Shown in pieces: positions 36,993 to 46,236 of a stretch of DNA of 46,236 bases. Source of the stretch: Nitrospirota bacterium (GTDB taxonomy: Bacteria; Nitrospirota; Nitrospiria; 2-01-FULL-66-17); assembly GCA_016201825.1 (NCBI GenBank), contig JACQCD010000136.1, positions 1-46,236 of the forward strand. Reading direction: 5' to 3'. The position numbers and the translations under genes were made by a program. Positions within the stretch are counted from its first letter, which is position 1; each line of letters opens with the position of its first letter. The notes beneath the pieces are model-generated. The model saw only the letters and a list, made by a program, of their open reading frames with translations, was not told the origin of the DNA and ran no database searches.

Positions 36993-37684
36993 TCGTTCCC
37001 CCTCTGCCACACGGCCGGCTCCGCGATCAAGATATCACAGATCTGCGCCAAGGCGTGCGCGCGGTGGCTGATCCGGTTCTTCTCCTCGCTCGGCAACTCG
37101 GCGAACGTTCGGCCGGTGCAGTCCACCACGAAGACCGGATCGTACCCGAACCCGCCGTCACCCGTCTCCTCCTCGCCGATCTGTCCCTCGACGACCCCCT
37201 CGACCACACGCGAGGCGCCGCGCGGGGAGATCAGCGCCATGACGCAGCGAAAACGCGCCCCCCATTGGGAGCGTGGAGTCTCCCGCAAGCGGTCGAGCAG
37301 CAACCGCCGGTTCTGAGCGTCGGTCGCCTGCGCTCCCGCGAAGCGCGCCGAGTACAGGCCAGGCGCGCCGTCCAAGGCGTCGACTTCCAGACCGGAATCG
37401 TCCCCCAACGCCGTCAGGCCCAGCCGAGCAGCCGCGGCCTGCGCTTTCTTGACCGCGTTCGCGGCGTACGTCAGGCCGTCCTCCCGCACCTCGGGCATCT
37501 CTCCAAAATCACTTTGGGCGTTGACCGTCCACCCCACGGCATCGAGGACCGCTCGGATCTCACGCACCTTCCCCGCGTTGGTGGTCGCGATCACAATCTC
37601 CCGCCCTGCAGGACCCACACCAACAGGGCCGCGGCCCTGCACCACCGGTCGGGATGCGGGGGAACATGAGGCGTTCTCATTCAT
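36983..37684 (-). CDS. rdgB: RdgB/HAM1-family XTP/dITP diphosphatase
   Basis: IVIATTNAGKVREIRAVL; LGDDSGLEVDALDGAPGLYSARFAG; GDGGFGYDPVF. Confidence 0.94.
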
Positions 37685-37696
37685 GATCGTCGCGAG

Positions 37697-38434
37697 TCAA
37701 ACAGTGAAGCGGGGACCCAGCACCGCTTTCTGGTGGGCCACGAGCTTGGTAATCCCCGTTCGTGCCGCGCGGGTCAGCTCCCCAAGATCGGACGCTGTAA
37801 ACGGCGCGCGTTCGGCGGTCCCTTGCACCTCCACAAAGCCGCCCGACCCCGTCATGACGACATTCATGTCCACCTCGGCCCCGGAATCCTCCGCGTAGGT
37901 CAGATCCAGGAGGACGCGCCCGCCGACCTTCCCGACGCTCACCGCCGCGACATAGTCGGTCAGTGGCATCTCGTCAAAGATCCCGAGGTCCATGCCCTTC
38001 CGACACGCCGCCGCCATGGCGACAAACGCCCCCGTGATCGAGGCGGTGCGCGTTCCGCCGTCCGCTTGGATCACGTCGCAGTCGATCCAAATCGTTCGTT
38101 CGCCCATCCGTGTAAAATCAACTACCGCACGCAACGAGCGTCCGACCAACCGCTGAATCTCCTGGGTGCGCCCGCCCACTTTGGAACGCTCGCGCTGGGT
38201 CCGCTCGACGGTCGCGCGGGGCAGCATGGCGTACTCGGCAGTGACCCAACCGGTGCCCTTGCCCTTGAGAAACGGGGGAACCCGATTCTCGATGGTCGCC
38301 GTGCAGACGACCTTGGTATCGCCCATTTCGATCAGCGCCGAGCCCTCGGCCGGCTTGATAAAGTCCTGCGTGATTGTAACCGATCGCAACTGCCGTGGTG
38401 TCCGTCCGTCTCCGCGCACGATAAGGCTGCCCAA
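37697..38434 (-). CDS. rph: ribonuclease PH
   Basis: [61 protein letters not shown]. Confidence 0.97.
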   Translation of the reverse strand: MGSLIVRGDGRTPRQLRSVTITQDFIKPAEGSALIEMGDTKVVCTATIENRVPPFLKGKGTGWVTAEYAMLPRATVERTQRERSKVGGRTQEIQRLVGRSLRAVVDFTRMGERTIWIDCDVIQADGGTRTASITGAFVAMAAACRKGMDLGIFDEMPLTDYVAAVSVGKVGGRVLLDLTYAEDSGAEVDMNVVMTGSGGFVEVQGTAERAPFTASDLGELTRAARTGITKLVAHQKAVLGPRFTV

Positions 38435-38541
38435 GATGAAAAAGCGGGGCCATTATAGGAAAGGCCGTGTGAAAGATCAACCGCGGCGGCAGGAGAGACG
38501 GTCCGACGGCGACTTGCTCACGATCAGCCGTCGGCGGACCG

Positions 38542-39756
38542 TCAGGCCACGGCGGGGAGCGAGCTGTCGTCGTCCCAACGCCGAGCGTTGCGGCGCCGGT
38601 CGTAGGTCCGCGGGTTAATCGGGAGCTTGACCGTGAACGTGGTACCGCGCCCGACCTCGGACTGCACGTGGATGAGGCCGCGGTGCTCATCAATGACCTG
38701 ATGGCAGGTCAAGAGTCCCAGACCGCTGCCTTCGTGACCTTTGGTGGTGAAGAACGGGGTAAACAGCTTCTCAAGATGATCCGGGGGGATCCCTGTTCCG
38801 GTATCGGCGACCTCCACCTCCGCATGGGGACAGCCCTTCACGGTGGTCGCGCGAACCGTGACCGTCACCGTACCTCCGGTTGGCATCGCTTGGATCGCGT
38901 TGAGCAACAGATTCAGGAAGACCTGCTTGATCCGCTCGGCATCCACCCACACCGGTGTCAGTGTGGGGGCGGGCGTCAACGCGACGGTCACACCCTTCGA
39001 CCGAGCTTGCGGATCCAGGAAGACCACCATGTGGTGAGCCAGGGCGTTGAAATCCACCGGTTCGAGGTTCAGCTCGGCTTCTCCGGTAAACTTCGCGTAT
39101 GTCAGGAGCTGGCGGATCAATCCCCGGATGCGCTCCACCTCCTTGACCGTGACCTGGTAGAGCGCTCCCCAATACTCCTCGTCGGGCTGGGGCTCTTTGC
39201 GTTTGGCGGGAAGCATTTGCAGAAATGTCGAAATGGGTACCAGGGGATTATTGATCTCGTGCGCCAGACCGGCCGCGAGCGTTCCAACCGCGCTCAGGCG
39301 ATTCGCGCGGGCAATGCGCTTCATCGTCTCGATCTTTTCGGCGTACAACGTATCGCGCTCCTTGACCAGCACGTACCGTTCGATCCCCTCGCGGAGCGCC
39401 ATGCGCACCTCGCGTTCCTCGTAGGGCTTGGTCAAGTACCGGCACACGTTGCCAAGATTGATCGCATCGACCACGCTTTCGATATCGGAATACGCCGTCA
39501 ACAGCATCCGCACCGTCTCCGGGTGCTCGGCGCGGACCCGAGCCAGAAATTGCGTGCCGCTCATGTCGGGCATGCGTTGGTCGGACAGGACGACGGCCAC
39601 CGCTTGCTCCGCCAAAACCTCCAGCCCCTTCGCCCCACTCGGAGCGATGAGTATCGTGAAGTCGTGCTTAAACTGCCGCTGCACGGTGTCGAGCGCAAAG
39701 GGCTCGTCGTCGACGTAGAGAATGGGGTAGGCCTTGTAATCCAGGTGCTCGAACAT
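38542..39756 (-). CDS. response regulator receiver - histidine kinase protein (REC-HisKA-HATPase)
   Basis: ILYVDDEPFALDTV..VVLSDQRMPDMSG..LTKPYEE; LAAGLAHEINNPLVP; NLLLNAIQAMP..GTGIPPDHLEKLFTPFFTTK. Confidence 0.93.
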   Translation of the reverse strand: MFEHLDYKAYPILYVDDEPFALDTVQRQFKHDFTILIAPSGAKGLEVLAEQAVAVVLSDQRMPDMSGTQFLARVRAEHPETVRMLLTAYSDIESVVDAINLGNVCRYLTKPYEEREVRMALREGIERYVLVKERDTLYAEKIETMKRIARANRLSAVGTLAAGLAHEINNPLVPISTFLQMLPAKRKEPQPDEEYWGALYQVTVKEVERIRGLIRQLLTYAKFTGEAELNLEPVDFNALAHHMVVFLDPQARSKGVTVALTPAPTLTPVWVDAERIKQVFLNLLLNAIQAMPTGGTVTVTVRATTVKGCPHAEVEVADTGTGIPPDHLEKLFTPFFTTKGHEGSGLGLLTCHQVIDEHRGLIHVQSEVGRGTTFTVKLPINPRTYDRRRNARRWDDDSSLPAVA

Positions 39757-39774
39757 GCCGAATCCTTTCTTCGG

Positions 39775-42700
39775 TTACGCCGCCCGTGAAAGACGATGGG
39801 CCAGCGGCAGAAACACGGTAAACTCCGCTCCGTGTCCCTCTTCGCTCTTGACCTCGATCCGCCCCCCGGCCTCCTGGACGATCTGATAACTCACCGAGAG
39901 TCCCAGCCCGGTTCCTTGACCCACCGCCTTCGTCGTGAAGAACGGCTCGAACAGTTTCGCGAGGTGGTCCTTCTTAATACCCGGACCTGAATCGCGCACC
40001 GACACCGACGCCACGTGCTCGTGATCGCGCGAGGTCACCCAAATCTCTCCCGACGTCCCCACCGCCTGGACAGCGTTCTGGAGGAGATTCATCCACACCT
40101 GATTGAGCTGACCTGGAACCATGCCCACCAGCCCGGTCGATTCGAAGTCCGTGTGCAGGACCACCTGGGGCCCCAACGTGTGCCGGATGAGATGGATCGT
40201 GGACTCCAATCCCTCCTGGATCGGGGCCCGCACCTGGCGGTTCTGATCCTTCCGAACGAAGATCTTCAACTGAGTCACGATCTGCTCGGTCCGCGCCACC
40301 CCCGTCTTCACGATGCCCACCGATGCTTCCAAATCCTCTACCGCTTCGCGGGACGATTCCTTCTGATCGAGGAGCGGTTTTAACTCACGCCAGGCTCGTT
40401 CTACAATCGCCAAGCTATTCTTCGCGAAGTTGATTGGGTTATTGATCTCATGCGCCATCCCGGCGACCAGTAAGCCGAGCCCCGCCATCTTCTCCGACTG
40501 CACCAGCTGAGATTGGGTGGCCTTTAATTCCGCCAGCGCGGCCTCCAACGCCTCATTCCGCTGTTGGATCTCCCGCTCCAGACCCCGCAAGGCCAGCAAG
40601 GACTTGATCTTCGCGCGCAGCTCCTGCGCGTTGAACGGTTTGGTCAGATAATCATCGGCTCCGTGCTCCAGGCCCTCGATCTTCATCGACATATCGGCCC
40701 GCGCCGTCAGGAGGACGATCGGGATGTGCATCATATGCGGGTCCGAGCGGATCTCGCGGCAAAGCTGGTAGCCGTCTTTCTCCGGCATCATCACGTCGGA
40801 CACAATCAGGTCGGGGAGCGCCTCACGCGCCACCCGAACACCCTCGACGCCGTTGGTGGCCTTCAAAACCCGATACTCGCCCTGGAGCTGAAAGGCAATG
40901 AACTCCCGCATGTCTTGGTTGTCTTCGACGATGAGAATCTGAACGCCGTTGGCCGGGGCCAGGCTTTGGGAAGACAGGCCCTCCGACTCGCCCGCCGCGC
41001 TCGCGATCTGATGATGTTCGGCGGCGGCGTGCAGTTCGCGCGTCCAATCCACTGGCTCCCCTATCGTCTCGGCCGCGTCCTCGTAACCTTCCGGCGCCTC
41101 AAGCCGCAGGGGAATTGTGAACGTCATGGTCGTGCCACGGCCCGGCTCACTCTCAACACCAATCTGCCCGCCGTGCAGCTCAACGATCTCCTTGGCGAGC
41201 GCCAAACCGATCCCGGTCCCCTCGTACCGACGATTGGTCGACGCATCCACCTGCGAAAAACGCTTAAACAGTTTTGGCAGATCGTCGCGCGAGATCCCGA
41301 TCCCCGTATCCTTCACTTGAACCTGGACATGCCCATTACTTCCGAGCACCCACCGTACGTCCACCGCTCCTCCCAAGGGGGTGAACTTGAGCGCGTTGAA
41401 GACGAGGTTGAGAACCACTTTTTCCAATCGATCGTGGTCAAAATACGACCGAACTGGCAGGGGCGTCTCTTCATGACCGGTGAGCGCGATATGCTTTTTC
41501 TCGGCCATCGGCGTGATCGACGCAACAAGGCCGCGAAGAAACGCCGAGAGATCCCCCGCCTGATACCGAAGCTCCATGCGCCCCGCATCGAGCTTCGCCA
41601 AATCCAGGAGACTGTTGATCTGCTTGAGCAGGCGCAGGGCATTGTGATGCATAATGTCAACGTGGCGTCGGTGAACCTCCGACAACAGTCCGACCTCGCC
41701 CTTCAGCAGCGATTCCAGCGGGGCGAGGATCAGGGTGAGCGGCGTGCGTAGCTCGTGGCTGATGTTGGCGAAGAAGTCGGACTTCGCTTGATCCAGTTCC
41801 TTGAGCTGGTTGTATGCACCTTCGAGCTCCTGGGTCCGATCCCGGATCTTTTCTTCAAGTTCCGCGTTCCACCGCTCCAACTGCTTAGTAAGCGCCGTAA
41901 CGTTCTCGAAGAGCAGGGAGTTGTGATACGCAACGATCACTTCGGTCCGGAGCCGGTTGAGAAACTCAATATCGAGGGCCGTGTACGGCTGCAGCGTGCG
42001 CTTCGGCCCGAGATGCAACACCCCCAGCAACGTTTCGTCCTTGACGAACGGCACGGCAACGTCGCAGGAAACTCGTTCAAAGTAGGCGCGCGCCGTGTCT
42101 CGGATTCCCTCGGCTAGCCTTCCGAGCTCCGATTTCCGGAGGATCTGGTTATTGGTAGAGAGCCACCGGAATACCTCGTGGTCGAACGGGATCTCCTGCT
42201 GCGGGGATGGAAAAGCTGCTCGCGGTTGGCCATTCGACAACACCGTAATATGCGCCGCTTCTGCATAGAGCACATCCATCACGGTGGCGAGCACTTTGTC
42301 CGACACCTCTCCGATCCCTCTCAGCAGTACAAGCTCTTCCGCCAAGCGTTGTGCTGCGTGGTAGAAGTCGTAGCGCCGCCGTTGAAACTTGTGGTCGATA
42401 TATGGCTGGATCCGCCTGGCGTACATGAGGATGCCAAAACTGATCGCAACCACTAACGACCCCTCCGCAGCGGGGTGCCCATCAACGTAGGGATATGCCA
42501 CCAAGAAGAGCAGCGTCGCCGGCACCACGACAAGCGCGGACGTCGCGAGCCAGAGTCCAGTCCGGTGAACCACGGTTTTAATGTCCATCGCACCGTGTTG
42601 GATGATTGCATAGGCGATCAGCAGGTTATAGGCCACTTCAAAAAAGTAATAGAGAGGGAGAGCGTTTGACACGAACAGCCCCGAGGCGAACGACGCCACA

Positions 42701-43251
42701 CCCAACGCGACCATCCCAGAAGCAGCCAGGATGTACTGGATCTGGCCTCGCTTGGCGTCGGATGCGATGCGGTATGCGGATAGGAGGCGATAGATTCCGT
42801 AGAAAACCGCCCACACAAGGTAGAGCGCAAAGATCCAGAACAGGGATCCCGGTTCCTCCGAGAATCCTTGCTCAAAGCTCACGCTCTTGATAATGTACGG
42901 CGTCACCATCAGCACCCCCAATACGGGGGAGACCCCATTCATGAACAACCGCACGAACCGCGAAGGCATCGATTGGCCAGAAACCGCGCAGTAGAAACGA
43001 ACATAGAACTGGACAAACAACACGCTTCCGATATAAGCGACCCGATCCGCGTAGAGCGCAGCGACGGGGTCCGATTGGAACAACGTGGCAAAGAAGTCCC
43101 CTGAATTCCAGAACCCTACGGCCAGATTGAACAAGCAAAAGAATTTATTGACTGGATTTCGGGGGTTTTTAGAATAGACGAGCAGCCCAATGGCAATGCA
43201 GCTCAGCGCACCAAATCCAACGAGCAGAAGGCGCTGATTCACACTATCCAT
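39775..43251 (-). CDS. multi-TM hybrid sensor kinase: TM region-GAF-HisKA-HATPase-REC-HisKA-HATPase (1158 aa)
   Basis: N-terminal multi-TM region; FFANISHELRTPLTLIL; ILIVEDNQDMREF..DLIVSDVMMPEKDG..LTKPF; LVAGMAHEINNPINFAKN; two HATPase blocks. Confidence 0.93.
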   Translation of the reverse strand: MDSVNQRLLLVGFGALSCIAIGLLVYSKNPRNPVNKFFCLFNLAVGFWNSGDFFATLFQSDPVAALYADRVAYIGSVLFVQFYVRFYCAVSGQSMPSRFVRLFMNGVSPVLGVLMVTPYIIKSVSFEQGFSEEPGSLFWIFALYLVWAVFYGIYRLLSAYRIASDAKRGQIQYILAASGMVALGVASFASGLFVSNALPLYYFFEVAYNLLIAYAIIQHGAMDIKTVVHRTGLWLATSALVVVPATLLFLVAYPYVDGHPAAEGSLVVAISFGILMYARRIQPYIDHKFQRRRYDFYHAAQRLAEELVLLRGIGEVSDKVLATVMDVLYAEAAHITVLSNGQPRAAFPSPQQEIPFDHEVFRWLSTNNQILRKSELGRLAEGIRDTARAYFERVSCDVAVPFVKDETLLGVLHLGPKRTLQPYTALDIEFLNRLRTEVIVAYHNSLLFENVTALTKQLERWNAELEEKIRDRTQELEGAYNQLKELDQAKSDFFANISHELRTPLTLILAPLESLLKGEVGLLSEVHRRHVDIMHHNALRLLKQINSLLDLAKLDAGRMELRYQAGDLSAFLRGLVASITPMAEKKHIALTGHEETPLPVRSYFDHDRLEKVVLNLVFNALKFTPLGGAVDVRWVLGSNGHVQVQVKDTGIGISRDDLPKLFKRFSQVDASTNRRYEGTGIGLALAKEIVELHGGQIGVESEPGRGTTMTFTIPLRLEAPEGYEDAAETIGEPVDWTRELHAAAEHHQIASAAGESEGLSSQSLAPANGVQILIVEDNQDMREFIAFQLQGEYRVLKATNGVEGVRVAREALPDLIVSDVMMPEKDGYQLCREIRSDPHMMHIPIVLLTARADMSMKIEGLEHGADDYLTKPFNAQELRAKIKSLLALRGLEREIQQRNEALEAALAELKATQSQLVQSEKMAGLGLLVAGMAHEINNPINFAKNSLAIVERAWRELKPLLDQKESSREAVEDLEASVGIVKTGVARTEQIVTQLKIFVRKDQNRQVRAPIQEGLESTIHLIRHTLGPQVVLHTDFESTGLVGMVPGQLNQVWMNLLQNAVQAVGTSGEIWVTSRDHEHVASVSVRDSGPGIKKDHLAKLFEPFFTTKAVGQGTGLGLSVSYQIVQEAGGRIEVKSEEGHGAEFTVFLPLAHRLSRAA

Positions 43252-44869
43252 GCTTTTCTATTGCTAAATCGATCGCCGGTCTAACAGATTTAAATGCATC
43301 AAGAGCCTGGGATATGTCCTGTTGCGAGTGAGCGGAGCTTACTGTCATACGAATACGGGCTTCCCCTCTTTTTACCGCTGGCCGAATAAATGAACTGACA
43401 TACACACCTCGATCTTCAAGCGAACGAACAATCTCGTACGTCGTCTGTTCATGGCCAATGAGGATCGACACGATGGCCGATTCGGTGGCGCTGATTTTAA
43501 ACCCCAGCTCTTTCAGCCCCTCTTTTAATTGATGCATGTTCGACCAAAGCCGCGTGCGGAGGGACTCATCGGTTTTGAGAATTCGAAGCGCCTCTAACAA
43601 ACCCGCTGTCGTGGCCGGAGGAAGGCTGGTCGTGAAAAGAAATCCTTTCGAAAAGTGCCGGAGGTAATCACCAATGTACTTCTGACAGGCGACAAAGCCG
43701 CCAATCCCGCCCAGCACGCCACTCAAAGTCCCCATGTCGAGTTCAATATGTCCGTTCATGTGGAAATGATCAGCGGTTCCGGCCCCTCGAGGCCCCAACA
43801 CCCCGAAGCCATGAGCATCGTCAACCATCACCGGAATGTGATGAGCTGAAGCCAGGGCTTGAATTTCAGGAAGGCGAGCGAGGTCGCCCTCGATGCTGTA
43901 GACCCCATCGACGATGAGCAAGTTACGACTCCCTTTGACGCGCTGAATCTTGCGCCCCAAATCATCAATCGAGTTATGCCGGAACGGCACAATCTTCGCG
44001 GCGCTAAAAATACAGCCATCGATGACGCTGACGTGGACCTTCTCGTCAATAAACACGACGTCGTCCTTTTTCAGCAACCCGGTCAGAATTCCAATATTCG
44101 CCAGGTATCCGCCTCCAAAGACTAAGGCGGTTTCGGTGCCCTTAAAGTCCGCGATTCCCTGTTCGAGTTCCTCGTGCAGGTTGAGCGTGCCGTTCAACAC
44201 GCGCGATCCGGCGCTGGTGCCATAACGCTCCACCGCTTTACGCGCCGCTTCTTTCACGCGCGGATCGTGAGACAATCCCAAATAGTCATTGGTACCAAAC
44301 GAAATAAGCTCTCGTCCGTTAATGACGATTCGAGCCGGGTGCGTCGCTTCGGTCTGCCTGAAAATGGTATAGGTGGACTTCCAGTCTCCCACCCGACTGG
44401 CAAACGATGCGCACTCGCGAAACACCCCGTAGTCCTTACGCCTATTTGTGACTCTCCGCTCTAGTTGATGAGCCGCAGCCGCGTTGCGCCGCTCACCCAC
44501 CCGACGTTCTCGGACACTGCCGCCAAGTGAACTCAAATAGGTGTGAAGCTTTCTCCGTTCGCTCTCTCTGTCGAACATCAGCTCAGCAGCGCAGATAGCG
44601 CGGCCGAGGACCGACGGCCTTTGCCTCACCGGCTTGAGCGTCACCGAGGCGTGAGAAGCTTTCGGAAATTCGAACCGGACTCTTGATCTGACCCCAGATG
44701 TGAACAGTCCTTCCTCCGCCTCGAAACACACCCCGTGTCGCGAAAGGTCCAGCACCTGACATGGAATTATTTTCTCTGCCCCGTCTTGTGATGCGACGAG
44801 AATCTCGGCTTGCAGTTGAGTGGCAACCCGTGGCTCTTTGCGCCGCTGAAACGAGGTGCTTATCGTCAT
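43244..44869 (-). CDS. PilZ domain fused to an alpha-oxoamine synthase (AOS) family protein lacking the canonical PLP-Lys
   Basis: N-term RRKEPRVATQLQAEILV..CQVLDLSRHGVCFEAEE (PilZ-like); C-term SFGTNDYLGLSHDPRVKEAARKAVERYGTSAGSRVLNGTLNLHEELEQGIADF..VDDAHGFGVLG..MGTLSGVLGGIGGFVA. Confidence 0.92.
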   Translation of the reverse strand: MTISTSFQRRKEPRVATQLQAEILVASQDGAEKIIPCQVLDLSRHGVCFEAEEGLFTSGVRSRVRFEFPKASHASVTLKPVRQRPSVLGRAICAAELMFDRESERRKLHTYLSSLGGSVRERRVGERRNAAAAHQLERRVTNRRKDYGVFRECASFASRVGDWKSTYTIFRQTEATHPARIVINGRELISFGTNDYLGLSHDPRVKEAARKAVERYGTSAGSRVLNGTLNLHEELEQGIADFKGTETALVFGGGYLANIGILTGLLKKDDVVFIDEKVHVSVIDGCIFSAAKIVPFRHNSIDDLGRKIQRVKGSRNLLIVDGVYSIEGDLARLPEIQALASAHHIPVMVDDAHGFGVLGPRGAGTADHFHMNGHIELDMGTLSGVLGGIGGFVACQKYIGDYLRHFSKGFLFTTSLPPATTAGLLEALRILKTDESLRTRLWSNMHQLKEGLKELGFKISATESAIVSILIGHEQTTYEIVRSLEDRGVYVSSFIRPAVKRGEARIRMTVSSAHSQQDISQALDAFKSVRPAIDLAIEKHG

Positions 44870-44989
44870 TCTGCTTCTCCTCGGGTGATCAATCGGCTTA
44901 CCAACTGCATCGCCTGCTTTACTTCTCCAGGCTCTATGTTAACGTTATGGGCAATGCTGGCGGTACAATCATATTCCCGGAGGGGATTC

Positions 44990-46114
44990 ATGGGATTGAG
45001 GCTTCGATCATCTTGCGTCATCCTGGTCGCATTCAGCGCGATAAGTGTAGCACACGGTGTTGCGTATGCCGGCGGATTCGGACTGGATGAGCAAGGTGCG
45101 GCTGCCATGGGACGGGCCAACGCGTTTGCGGCGCAGGCTGATGATCCCACAGCGCTCTTCTATAACCCGGCGGGTATCGGTCAACTTCACGGAACGCAGC
45201 TTAGCCTCGGAACCACGCTGATAACGCCTTCGACAACCTTCGAGAGCACGAGCACTACTCTCTCAACCGACACAACCGCTGCGTTATTCTATCCCCCGAC
45301 GCTGTATGTCACCCATGAAATCCGTCGCGATCTGCACGTCGGCCTCGGCGTGTTTACGCCGTTCGGCCTCTCAACCAAGTGGCCATCCGACTGGGAGGGC
45401 CGGTACCTGACGACGTTTTCCGAGATCAATACCTATTACATCAATCCCAACATCGCGTGGAGCCCGAACGCGCGCGTCCACGTGGCAGCGGGTATCAGTT
45501 ACGTGCCGTCTTCCGTCACGCTGAGAAGTAAAGTCGAGCTCACCCCGCTTCCGGACGGAGCCTCGGACATCAAAGCCACCGGAGACGGATGGGGTTACAA
45601 TGTGGCACTCTTGGCGTCGCTTCCCGCTCAGACCAGTTTGGGTGTGTCCTTCCGAAGCGCGGTGACCGTCGACTATCACGGGGATGGAACGTTCAGCCCT
45701 TCGGCACTTTTGGGACCGCCCCAACCAGTTCGGTCGTCGCTGACCCTCCCCCCGATCCTGACGGTGGGGCTGGCGAACCACTCGTGGGACCGGCTTACCC
45801 TGGAAGCCGATGCACAGTGGGTAGGATGGACCAGCGTCGACAAGATCACGATCGACTTCACCGACCCCTCGTCTCCTTTTCCCGACGTTGAAACCCCCAA
45901 AAATTGGCGAAACAGTTACTCCCTGCGGTTTGGCGCCGAGCGCCAACTCGATCCCTTGACGGTCCGAGCGGGCTACGCCTACGACATCACACCGATCCCC
46001 TCGGAAACGATCGATCCATCCCTCCCCGATGCCGACAAACACACCTTTGCAGTTGGCGGGGGTTACCAACTCGGCGAGGTCACCATCGACCTCGCCTCAG
46101 TAGTGTCCGGTTAA
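44990..46114 (+). CDS. OmpP1/FadL-family outer-membrane transporter, apparently 3'-truncated
   Basis: GGFGLDEQGAAAMGRANAFAAQADDPTALFYNPAGIGQLHGTQLSLGTTLI..; frame ends TIDLA-SVVSG* at TAGTGTCCGGTTAA. Confidence 0.85.
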   Translation: MGLRLRSSCVILVAFSAISVAHGVAYAGGFGLDEQGAAAMGRANAFAAQADDPTALFYNPAGIGQLHGTQLSLGTTLITPSTTFESTSTTLSTDTTAALFYPPTLYVTHEIRRDLHVGLGVFTPFGLSTKWPSDWEGRYLTTFSEINTYYINPNIAWSPNARVHVAAGISYVPSSVTLRSKVELTPLPDGASDIKATGDGWGYNVALLASLPAQTSLGVSFRSAVTVDYHGDGTFSPSALLGPPQPVRSSLTLPPILTVGLANHSWDRLTLEADAQWVGWTSVDKITIDFTDPSSPFPDVETPKNWRNSYSLRFGAERQLDPLTVRAGYAYDITPIPSETIDPSLPDADKHTFAVGGGYQLGEVTIDLASVVSG

Positions 46115-46236
46115 GAACGGGCTCATGTTGCTAAAACCCTTGCGCTGTGCGGCTTTCCACGATATTCGGCGTGTCTCCGACTTGAACGGCCATCAGCCGA
46201 TCGGCCAAGCTCCCGGGAGTTCCCTCGCCGGAGAGC
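46101..46236. mobile_element. possible insertion-sequence end (continues past the window)
   Basis: TAGTGTCCGGTTAA resembles an IS terminal inverted repeat as I recall it; FadL homology stops exactly here. No transposase visible in the window. Confidence 0.4.

Noticed and set aside
43244-44869. Simple annotation as biotin gene bioF
   Set aside because: PilZ fusion, missing catalytic Lys and kinase-operon context argue against a biosynthetic BioF; bioB is 19 kb away with no other bio genes.

Overview
46.2 kb window of a GC-rich bacterial chromosome, mostly standard housekeeping blocks. I did not fix a phylum. Minus-strand blocks: rpmH-rnpA-yidD-yidC-mnmE, tig-clpP-clpX, tRNA Leu/Lys/Arg, PBP1A, a ComM/YifB-like ATPase, patatin, a ParA-like ATPase, bioB, rimO, tRNA Arg/Pro, rdgB, rph. 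Plus-strand blocks: pyrE; an outer-membrane lipoprotein-sorting-like protein with a Cache/HAMP/GAF sensor, ECF sigma and anti-sigma; and a TPR-TPR-TPR-TolQ-TolR-TolR-AgmX operon resembling Myxococcus Agl/Glt envelope machinery. The most unusual locus is at the right end (38.5-46.1 kb). There a PilZ domain is fused to an alpha-oxoamine-synthase (AOS) fold protein whose canonical PLP-binding Lys is read as Gly (GTLS-G-VLGG instead of GTLS-K-A.G). This gene overlaps a 7TM-like kinase-receiver-kinase protein, which is followed by a receiver-kinase protein. A FadL-like outer-membrane transporter gene is divergent to them and appears truncated. The layout recalls CqsA/CqsS and LqsA/LqsS, but the predicted loss of the catalytic Lys points to a pseudoenzyme or regulatory subunit. 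Other notable points: an anti-sigma factor with a periplasmic CxxCH motif, a ParA-like ATPase with a C-terminal CBM48/AMPK-beta-like domain, a TolR-like protein with Asn replacing the proton-carrying Asp, and a scarred left edge with truncated pilin and GAF-GGDEF genes, a frameshifted DUF6429-like gene and a GACCCCAATTG short repeat.
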